The translations under genes were made by a program, and so were the position numbers. From contig JALPQI010001803.1 in the NCBI GenBank assembly GCA_025490895.1, forward strand, positions 1 to 64,000: a stretch of 64,000 bases of DNA, in the 5' to 3' direction. Under the pieces are notes generated by a model. That model had not been told where the DNA came from. It ran no database searches and saw only the letters and a program-made list of their open reading frames with translations. Source of the DNA: Thaumatotibia leucotreta (Eukaryota > Arthropoda > Insecta > Lepidoptera > Tortricidae). Shown here one piece after another: positions 55,852 to 64,000 of the stretch; positions within the stretch are counted from its first letter, which is position 1, and every line of letters begins with the position of its first letter.

Positions 55852-56980
55852 CTGGCGCCGAGAGGCGGTCTATATCAAATACTGGTTCCATTGCGATCTG
55901 GCAGTTAATTCATATGTTTTATGACCTTATATCGTGTTGTTTTAACCTCATTCCTTAGCAGGGCAAGCCTGGAAACGGGCGTCTGTTTGTCTAGCTGAGT
56001 ATATGTAAGGTGCACGCAGCGGGTCTTACGCATTGCTGCCGGAACGCGTCAGTTGACGAATTCACCGCACTGGCAGACTTCGCCGTAACCCAGGCGCGGG
56101 AGCGGCTATGTACGCGCTTCTGCGCGTGTCATCGGTGACTAGTACGGACACAAGCAGTCATCCCAAGGCGCTCTACGTCGCCGGATACAACTGTGAGCTT
56201 GTTCCATTACTTTATTGGCATTATAACATTCATCATTCGAGGAATGTGTACATCAGTAATTGTGTGATTATTCAAAAATCAATGATATCATGTTACTCGT
56301 AAGTCTGTCTGTACTGTGTATAATCAAACAAATTCGCAATTAGCCAGCGAACACTTGACTGATTTCATGATGTTACATTTATTTTATTAATGTCATTAAT
56401 CCTTTAAAAAATGCTACTAGATGGCGCTGTCCTAAGTGCATAATAGTCTCATACATAATGGCGATATATTTACAAGTTCAATGTCAAAAAAAAAAGAAAA
56501 AGAGTTTTCATTAATTGCACATCATGCAAGTAAATGATATCACTTTAATCTTGGAATCGCTCAATGAAAGTATTAAAATTTGTATACTGACTATACTAAA
56601 GATTTAAAAAAAAAGGGGGTTGACCTGGTTCTTGCCACTCCACATTAGCACAATTATAATAAGCCCAGTTGATAAAAGGTACATCGTCATTTGAACATAT
56701 CTTGTCTGTCTGTCCATGTCACGCTTGACACTGACGAAATCGACGAATCGGTTCGTGGACGACGGAACGTCGCACATGTTATAGATTCATGGCATTCAAG
56801 ACCTGTGTATGCGTTACGCTTAAAATGCATTTGTTCAATTCGCAGTGTATTGAACCTATGAGACTTCAGTCACACAATTTGGGTGCTGGGGCTGTGAAAG
56901 TTAGCGGCCTACGGTGAGCTTCTGTGAAGACCTGAAGAATTGACCTTCGGGCCGAAGGTTTGGTCAGTGAATGGCCGAAC

Positions 56981-57177
56981 TGTAAGGAAATTAGCCCGGT
57001 ACAACACTAGCGGTAGCACCGGCATGTCACTTCACTACGGCGTCGGGCGAGCTGTCAAGGGACGTTACACGGATATGGCGCGTCGCGGTTACGCTATCTT
57101 AAAATTACTGTGTGATTGCCTTGTTAACCATTGAATAAATTATGTATTAGTGATGAAGCGGTGTTTTTACCCTAACA
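56981..57177 (+). repeat. 3' LTR-like repeat
   Basis: 196 of 197 bases identical to 50925-51121; AATAAA at 57134-57139; TTAT follows. Confidence 0.78.
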
Positions 57178-58412
57178 TTATATAATTATTGAGCAAAACG
57201 CGGACATCCCGCGACTACTTAACTGTAATCTAATATCTTTTTAATCAATACTATCGAAAAGATACACCAGCGGCTTCAGCACATCTTGTGTTTGACAGCA
57301 ACACGCGGCTTTTTCACAGCTACCCGTCTTTTTCGTATGTATTGATTAAAAAGAGGTAGCCATGCAAGGGCTTCAAGTTGTTGTCAAACTGAAGATCTGC
57401 TAGCCCGCCAGATGAGGTAATAGAAATAGTCAAAATTCGTTCCTTGATGGAGATGTAACTTTCAAGCTTACGAGCTTTCATTACTTCATGGTCTTCATGG
57501 TTTTTTCTTTGAACTTACTTCAGTCAATGTGTGTTTAATGTACTGTTCAAGTAATGTCTTGTTTGTTCCATTTTAGCATCGGTTTTGATGAACCAGACGA
57601 GCACCAGTAAGGAAAAAACCTAACAAACATACAAATAAAAGTTTTATAGATGTATCCGTTTCATGTGCAAAGTGTGCTAAATCTGTGTACCGCTTTAAAT
57701 AATTACATTCAAAAAGTTCTAGAACCAGCAAACTTATTAAATATCCAATTACATTAAACCTCCACTACCAAATCCGTTAAATAAAATACGACTTCTTCCT
57801 ATCCATTCATTTCTCCCACACAAAATTATCCCTTTTATGCCGAGCGACATTTTAGCCTCAAAGTTTTTGCATCACCGATGACTCATCGAGTCAACGCTCC
57901 CTTCGTGGCTTTGATGAACTTTTTGCAATGTTTTTTAAAAGCCTTATGTTGTCTGACTACCGTAGTACGAAATATGGTATGTTTAAAGGCTATATGTAGT
58001 AGTTACGTCTTTTCGTTATAAGTGGAAAGTGGCTGAGAGGTTTTGTGGTAATGCAAATTATTACATCCTTAGGTGAGTTTACGTTATGATTAATACAGAT
58101 TTTTTAAACATGTTAAAGACATACGGCTTTTATCACAATCCCAAGATAAATATTTATATGAGAGAAAATGATCACTATACTTTTCCCCAGGCATTTAAAA
58201 GAAAAAACATTCAAAAAGTATAATAAAACAAAAACAAACAAAATGGGATATCTGGCGGACCCCAAACTAGGCTAAGCCTGTATCTTGAAGCTCTGGAGTA
58301 TGATGATTGCTAAGTATGTTTATAAATTACGCTATTGCTTATATTTTTCGTTATGTAACTTTATCGTTCGATAACTCCGTGGATGTAAAAATAACAAGTC
58401 ATGAATAACTAA
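57178..58412. other. Intergenic; one inverted repeat
   Basis: 57236-57356 has ~28-bp inverted ends (CTTTTTAATCAATAC / complement) with partly complementary interior. No coding sequence recognised in the rest. Confidence 0.45.
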
Positions 58413-58520
58413 AGCACTGGATGCGGGCGGCACAGGACCGGTCATTGTGGCAATCTTTGGGGGAAGCCTATGTTCAGCAGTGGACGTCTTTCGGCTGATA
58501 TGATGATAATGATGATGAAT
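58413..58520 (+). mobile_element. Truncated RTE 3' tail
   Basis: The last ~100 bp of the RTE family (AGCAGTGGACGTCTTTCGGC) with a GATGATAATGATGATGA tail. Confidence 0.75.
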
Positions 58521-58569
58521 AAAAAGCCCCATTTTCCTTACATTTCAGGCGGTTTTTTTAAGCTCTCTA

Positions 58570-58715
58570 AAGGTGCATTCAGATCAAAAGAGCATTCACT
58601 GTTCTATCCCCCGCTCTACGAAATCAACCAATCACGTTTTGTGATAACGATCGAATTTCGTAGAGTAGGGGGTTAGATTAGAATAGCGAATGCTCTTTTG
58701 GTCTGAATGCACCTT
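58570..58715. repeat. Hairpin MITE, GGTGCATTCAGACC family, copy 5 (loop inverted)
   Basis: Same arms as the other copies, but the central CAACCAATCACGTTTTGTG is in the opposite orientation, so this copy is inserted the other way round. Confidence 0.85.
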
Positions 58716-59978
58716 AAAAATTTGGCCGCACCAAAGATTTTGGAGCCATAGTTTCGATCGCTAATAATGTAAAAAAAATGTGGAAGCTTAAAATATTCTC
58801 ACGGAAAAAGACGCAGGTTGATTTTTAATAGATTTCACGTCTCAGGAGACTTTGTTAATACTAACCCACAGGACTCTCAGGCATCCCATTCCTTAAAAGG
58901 GTTCCTGTTTAAAATTCCTCTCCCGTCCGAACGTCCCTAAAAATGTTCGGTGACCATTCGGGATACCTTCGACAAAAGAAGTCTGTTGTTGTTTTTGTGA
59001 GATTTATGATGGATATAAAAAATAATAACGGTCCATAGTTTGGGAATCTTTGCAAAAAAGAGTTCCTTTTACTGTCACTAGACGTTATAATTATTGAAAT
59101 TGATGTTTGTTTATTAAAGTTTATCTTGGAACAGTTCTCTGAAAGCCAGGATTTTGTAAAATTTAGTATTGATTCTTTACTGATAAGTGTTATTTGTATG
59201 CTGTTGAAGTTTGAATTTAACACATTAAAGCAAATTTATTATACAAAAAACAATGTATTGTCCTCGATTTCTATCAAATCTGTTCCAGGTCACTTTTCTG
59301 AGGTCCCCTTGGTATTTATGACTGCTATGTGGTTAGACTACATCAAAGATAAGCGAATCATAAAGACTCTCAATGTCATGTGTTCGGCCATTTTTTTCAA
59401 AGTTGTCCCCTCCCACTTTTTTGTAGCATAGGTATTTATTATATGATTTCTACACAGAAACCTGAGTTCTCTCGATCATAATTAAATCCAGGAAATATTT
59501 GTCCCACAATTTGCGCACATTTTTCAAACTTACCATTCCGTTATCGCCATACAAAATGAGATTTTTCCCTTAGGTACCTACTTTATTTTTAAAAATATTT
59601 TTTTATGTTTGTAAAATGTAATTTATTTTGCCACGAATATACGTTTCCTATTTCTATTCAATTTTAATCTAGCGCATAATAGTGCTGATAAGTACGTTCT
59701 TAGTTTAAACTTTTAGAGTTAATATGCCTCACAATTGTTTAATTTGAATACCAATCTGTACGTTTACTTGTCTGTCCTCATGCAGATTTTGACTTACAAA
59801 AAGTTATCAGATTAAAGAATGTGGAGCGCGGTCATGGTATGAATTTAAATCATAAAACCGCCTCAACGAAAATATACTGTTCTTTTGATGGTCGCATAAT
59901 TATAATCGTTATAATGCTTGGGTACGGTTTGACATGGGTGATTAAGCCTACATTTGACGAATATAATGTTATTATTGA
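58716..59978. other. Intergenic, no gene seen
   Basis: Two overlapping open frames of about 100 codons on opposite strands (58909-59223 and 59126-59431) lack recognisable domains. Confidence 0.4.
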
Positions 59979-60139
59979 CAGGGTGCTCAGACAAGTTGCC
60001 AATCGCTAACGCTTAATCGTCAATCGTAAACGAAAGGCAGCTAACTGTCTTTGTCGCACTAATATGAAAGAGTGACAGAGAGGGAAAACTACGATACGCT
60101 ACTAAGCGTTAGCGATTGGCAACTTGGCTTAGCATCCAG
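59979..60139. repeat. Hairpin MITE, TTGCCAATCGCTA family, copy 3
   Basis: Arms GGGTGCTCAGACAAGTTGCC / complement. Closest in sequence to copy 2. Confidence 0.85.
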
Positions 60140-60261
60140 ATCCCGGAATGTTTGCGGCAAAATAAAAGTCCGTCTTTATAGCTAGTGTCAGAACAGTCTT
60201 TCATCGATTTAGTTCTTCGCTTTCAAAAGGTACAAGGACATACTGCAATAAGTTGCATATA

Positions 60262-61774
60262 CAGGGCGTCCCACGACTATGGGGCATGAAGGGAAAGTAC
60301 CTCAAATATTCTAGAGACGATATTTTGCTGAAAATAGTTATTTGTTATACAAGGGTGCAAAGTTGTATTTTACCCGCGAGTATGAAATTGAAACACGAGC
60401 AAGCGAAAGGATTCTATAGTTGAACCACGAGCGAAGCGAGTGGTTCTAAAATAGAATCCTGAGCAGCGAGTGTTTTAACATACGAGAAGTAAAATACATT
60501 TGCACCCGTGTGTAACACAAAACTTTTCCCCTCACTATAGCGAGGAAACTCAAAAAAGGTAATTATTTGTTCACATTACAATCATCATCGGGTTAGGTAG
60601 TGATAATAATTTTCCAAATGCATCATGTATTTAATGCAAGATTTTGTCGCAGTAAACTTACCACGAAAAAGTAAACGCAGCACGATTTTAGCACATTCCT
60701 GTAGTTGCACACCAACGCCATTGCATTATTAAATCATTCTCATTCATTATTTTCACAAAATTATAACAGAACACCCTGAAAGTTGTTTAGTTTACTATTT
60801 TTATGCGTCTTCGAGTCGGTAAATAAAGATTATAACCTATAATATTCTTTGACAATGTTGACGTTGACATTTTCTGCGTTTTGTGATTGCATCTAGTCAT
60901 CTTATCATCATTCACTAAAACAATTGTTACTTATGGAATTTTAGGATTTATATGTTAAAATCATCATATTATATAAAGGTTTGTATTTTACACTAAATTC
61001 TCAAACAAATTATTTAATTATCATTAATATTGAACAATTTCCATGAGCATTTTACGTTTTGTTATTCCAAAACCAAGATCATTACTTTGCCACACAAGTG
61101 AATAATATGCGTTTTTACACGTTCGTATTAAAGGATAAACGAGCACTTTACGAGCTAGTGAGGGGAAAAAGACTTTATGTTATTTTTAAAGGCAAATAAA
61201 ATTGCATTCAAAGTTTTCCAAAAAATTACTTGCTTCACCCGGAAATCGAAACAACTACAATTTTTTTTCAATATTTGGTCAAACATTTTTGGTTATTCTT
61301 TTAGTGTCAGATACTACGTTTCTTAAGAAAAAATGTTATTTTATATCCATTCTTTCGAATGACATCATAAAATTACGAAAAAATTTTTTTTTCGTAAAAG
61401 TAGGTACGATGCCGGAGCATTCCATGAAAACATCTACTTTTTGTCGCTTACGACTCACTATGGTAGCTACCCTAATAAAATATGCCAGCTGTTAGGAAAC
61501 ACTGTCAATCTTAAAGCCTTGATATGTTATTATTATGCCGTAACTCAGCTTACTAATTTAATTTTTCTAAAGTATTGAAAAGACAGTGTCGCTTACGACA
61601 TGTTTTCATGGAATGCTCCTGCCCAGAAAAAACTAAGTTTTTTTTGTTTCTTTTTTTGATGCAGTAGGTATTATTTAGTTTTCAAAATAAAATAAAGTCT
61701 TCTTTCAGGGAAATATCCTATCTACGATATTCAAGGTACTTTCCCTTCATGTCCCATACTTTTGGGACGACCTG
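60262..61774. mobile_element. TIR DNA transposon derivative containing the 0.83-kb repeat
   Basis: About 70-bp imperfect TIRs, CAGGGCGTCCCACGACTATG / complement, flanked by TA. Contains copy 2 of the GAGCGAAGCGAG repeat (60334-61170), inserted near the inner end of the left TIR. A second inverted pair (GGAGCATTCCATGAAAACAT at about 61415 / complement at 61598-61618) lies inside. No transposase. Confidence 0.75.
60334..61170. repeat. Dispersed 0.83-kb repeat with GAGCGAAGCGAG motifs, copy 2
   Basis: Nearly identical to 20646-21472, about 40 kb away, with a few small indels. Its insertion point is fixed precisely by comparison with the opposite TIR of the host element. Confidence 0.88.
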
Positions 61775-61971
61775 TATGTAAATAATAGTAGTTTATTCCG
61801 TCGTTATTTACCAGAAATGTAAGGTAAATTTTCTGTAATATTTTGCACATAAGTTAGTTAAACAAAAGTAATAGTCGAACATTTAGTTTTGCTTTCGTTC
61901 TAAAATCTAGAGCATGCTAATCGGCTCGTGAAACGAATCAAGCATGTACTCATATGAGTATGTACACTAGG

Positions 61972-62055
61972 TACAGTCGAGTGCATTAATATATAGACAC
62001 ATTTGTAAGGGATCAGTATGGAGAAGTGTATATATATTAATGCCCTTGACTGTAC
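61972..62055. repeat. Small Tc1/mariner-like MITE, copy 2
   Basis: Almost identical to 50535-50619 over its whole ~84 bp. Confidence 0.75.
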
Positions 62056-62518
62056 TTACTTTGCTTGCATGGTTACAATAAGCCTGGTACAGACAGGTAA
62101 TTTTATCCTAGGTAGGTACTACTAAAAAGCAAAGAAAAATAAAAACACAAATTTGATAAACGACACCTTTTCAAGAAAAATAAATTCCAATTTTAGATGT
62201 CCAAAGAAAAAAAAACCCTAAGTGGTAAGTTTGCCAAACGCCGGAGGTGGGAGAAATAAATCCATTTTTAGTTAGGGTATGTTACGGGTACGTGCAAAAG
62301 CTTCAGTAGCTGCTCTATCCATTAGACTGGCAATATTTGCGACAAATAAAATAAAAATAATGTGGGATTTTTGTAATGTACCCATTAGCGACAGTTTGCT
62401 ACTACTAATATTGCATAAACGTCACATAAGTTCGAGAGGGAAAACGCTCTATGAAGCCGAGTTTCTTACCAGTGACTGATGTGCGAACATTATAGCTTGG
62501 TACTGTACCTATTTACAA
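62056..62518. other. Intergenic, no gene seen
   Basis: Nothing recognised. The open frame at 62279-62479 has no recognisable domain. Confidence 0.4.
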
Positions 62519-62658
62519 GTAAGGTAAGGTGGGGTAAGATTGAACGGTTTTTTTAATGGGGTAAGCCAAAAAGCTACCTGTATACGCTGTGCCTGAAGGA
62601 CGACTTTTTGTCTTACCCCATTAAAAAAACCGTTCAATCTTACCCCACCTTACCTTAC
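62519..62658. repeat. Hairpin MITE, 140 bp
   Basis: Perfect ~48-bp arms (GTAAGGTAAGGTGGGGTAAG / complement) around a ~40-bp loop. Confidence 0.85.
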
Positions 62659-63204
62659 AGTATAATGCGACATCTATTTAGACATGTGTCTGTGATCAGA
62701 CGCGATTCCCTTGAACGACATCTTACTTAAACACGTTTAATGATTCTATAATTCACGCTTACTTACATATCGTTGGTATACTTACTTAAGATCAGATCTA
62801 CTGCGATTGCAATTCATAGAAAAGTCGCCTTTCCTTCACTCTTAATACGGGTGTTTTTTCTATAAAATGAGTGTCGCAGATACGAGGTTTGTAATAGCGG
62901 CGAGATTAAAGTATAATTGCGTTAAATTGTCACCACAGACCAACTTTTCATAGAAATACTATGTGAGAGAGACCTTTTGATCGTGTCGTTTTAATTTATT
63001 GCAGAGGAGACCTGAATTTCTTTAAAATAATGGATAATTATGTAAATTACTTATAATGACAAGATAGGTACGAAATATTTAAATATACCTCGATTACCTC
63101 GTCACGCCTTGAAAAATCGAGTGCGGTGAGACTAGTCATATTAGGGTTCCGAGATCATTCCAAAATGCGACTACGGTACTCAATTCAATCATCATACTGG
63201 CTTA
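62659..63204. other. Intergenic, no gene seen
   Basis: 62775-62895 resembles 5090-5185. Otherwise nothing recognised. Confidence 0.4.
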
Positions 63205-63320
63205 CTACCGCGAAAATCGAAATTCGTAAATTTCGAGGATTTTTCTGTCACTCAAACGAAAGCGTTATTAGAGTGAGAGAGACAAATCCTCGAAATTTAC
63301 GAATTTCGTTTTCGCGGTAG
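63205..63320. repeat. Hairpin MITE, CTACCGCGAAAATCG family, copy 2
   Basis: Same arms as 582-700. Confidence 0.8.
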
Positions 63321-63954
63321 GACCGCAGGCCCCTATATCACCATGATGACCGGTACAGCATAGTCCATCTCCTCATGTCTGCTACCAACATGAGGTTGTT
63401 TAGAAAAAAAGTGTTTACATTGTTGATAAAGCATTACTTTTTATTTTCCGAAGGTCGTGACAATTGTCACAAGGTTTAGAAGGATTTTCGTTTATTCTTG
63501 TTAATGAGGTTCGGCTTGTCTTCATTTCGCTACCAGTTGTCGTGTCTTTGGGACAATTTAAATTTTACTCTGCAAGAAACTAGCTATTAACTTCTAATTT
63601 ATTAAAGTTCTTGCAACACATTTTGTATACTATCAAACAAACACACGGCTGTCCGATAATAAGCGGTAACCGTAGCCTATCGACACTGGCAATAGGAGAA
63701 AAACAGTATTTTTTACAATTTGTCGCGCCTGTACCACGGTGAAATAGGGCCGCATGTATATGTATTTATGGTTTATGTTGTTACATTTATCCAGTATTTT
63801 ATCCTGATTTAAATATTTTATTAAGTGATGATCATACTGTATGTATACTATATGTTGTACAAGTAGTTGTCAGTAGGCTGTAAGAAAAAAAATGGGTAGG
63901 GAAGTTGAAATGGGGATAAGTTGAGAAATGACACAATACTAGCATATAATTTTT
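63321..63954. other. Intergenic, no gene seen
   Basis: No coding sequence or repeat recognised. Confidence 0.4.
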
Positions 63955-64000
63955 TAGTCGGCTCTTACGCCACCCGCGTGATGATTAGGTGTGGTAGTTA
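63955..64000 (-). repeat. Start of a GATGAT-family dispersed repeat cut by the window end
   Basis: GTCGGCTCTTACGCCACCCG matches GTCGACTCTTACGACACCCG at about 43930 in the inverted copy 43742-44012. Confidence 0.5.

Larger units (their letters stand above)
50925..57177 (+). mobile_element. LTR-bounded noncoding element (LARD-like), 6.25 kb
   Basis: Bounded by two 197-bp direct repeats differing at one base (51039 T, 57095 G), each starting TGTAAGG and ending CCTAACA. The four bases TTAT are duplicated outside (50921-50924, 57178-57181). This is what an LTR retrotransposon insertion looks like. The 5.86-kb interior has no recognisable gag, protease, RT or integrase, and I see no clear primer-binding site or polypurine tract. 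It carries a 177-bp tandem duplication and a large minisatellite. Orientation is set by the LTR AATAAA. Confidence 0.75.

Noticed and set aside
54603..55891. Long repetitive open frames on both strands (up to 401 codons)
   Set aside because: They arise because the 38/39-bp minisatellite unit has no stop in these frames; the 38-bp block cycles through all three frames. Composition and context give no support for a protein.
55995..56300. A gag remnant around 56040-56200
   Set aside because: A short stretch reads like a helical peptide (ADFAVTQARERL), but no family motif is present and frames break quickly; too weak to call.
50925..57177. Reading the two 197-bp repeats as duplicated exons of a host gene
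   Set aside because: TG...CA ends together with a matching TTAT outside both copies are better explained by LTR-type insertion; no splice structure supports exons. Not fully excluded.
58909..59431. Two opposite-strand open frames of about 100 codons
   Set aside because: They overlap each other, have AT-rich composition and no domain or splice support.

Overview
The window looks like gene-poor, transposon-dense insect nuclear DNA, almost certainly from a moth or butterfly. It is AT-rich with no operon structure and has one multi-exon gene. The repeat community is typical of Lepidoptera: R4/Dong-type LINE in a TAA microsatellite, RTE fragments ending in ATG/GATGAT repeats, tRNA-derived SINEs, TTAA-flanked piggyBac-like deletion derivatives, and many hairpin MITE families. 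The species is not identifiable from sequence alone; the density of nested insertions would suit heterochromatin or a W chromosome, which is only a guess.

Layout. 1-5.9 kb: hairpin MITEs and a duplicated segment carrying an RTE 3' tail. 5.9-15.2 kb: a giant foldback element (arms of about 1.1 kb plus inner arms) whose left arm holds a complete DIRS-type tyrosine-recombinase retrotransposon (7063-12583) with a spliced gag, RT/RNase H, YR, inverted terminal repeats and an internal complementary region. 15.9-20.0 kb: a full-length R4/Dong-like LINE with an intact 1213-residue ORF. 20-23 kb: LINE remnant, an 830-bp dispersed repeat and a palindrome cluster. 23.2-30.4 kb (minus strand): an eight-exon protein-coding gene I do not recognise, built around a duplicated exon module, with an early in-frame stop in its last exon and with introns full of MITEs, SINEs and a decayed extra copy of exon 1. 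31-36 kb: MITEs, a truncated frameshifted RTE LINE and a 131-bp tandem repeat. 38.7-41.0 kb: a palindromic element containing a PIF/Harbinger derivative (itself containing a MITE) and a Tc1/mariner-type MITE, all with target duplications readable from the opposite palindrome arm. 42-50 kb: further foldback and TIR elements. 50.9-57.2 kb: a 6.25-kb element bounded by 197-bp LTR-like direct repeats (TG...CA, 4-bp target duplication) with no recognisable pol gene but with a striking 32-unit minisatellite. 58-64 kb: more MITEs and a second, nested copy of the 830-bp repeat.

Best candidates for something new: (1) the DIRS element, because its donor-circle junction and its empty target site can both be read here and share an AATT core, and because its gag start lies on a separate exon; (2) the LTR-bounded noncoding element with the two-period minisatellite; (3) the module-duplicated gene with an early stop and a transposon 13 bp from its last splice acceptor.

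All boundaries were derived by eye from repeat alignment, reading frames and splice consensus; no database search was possible.
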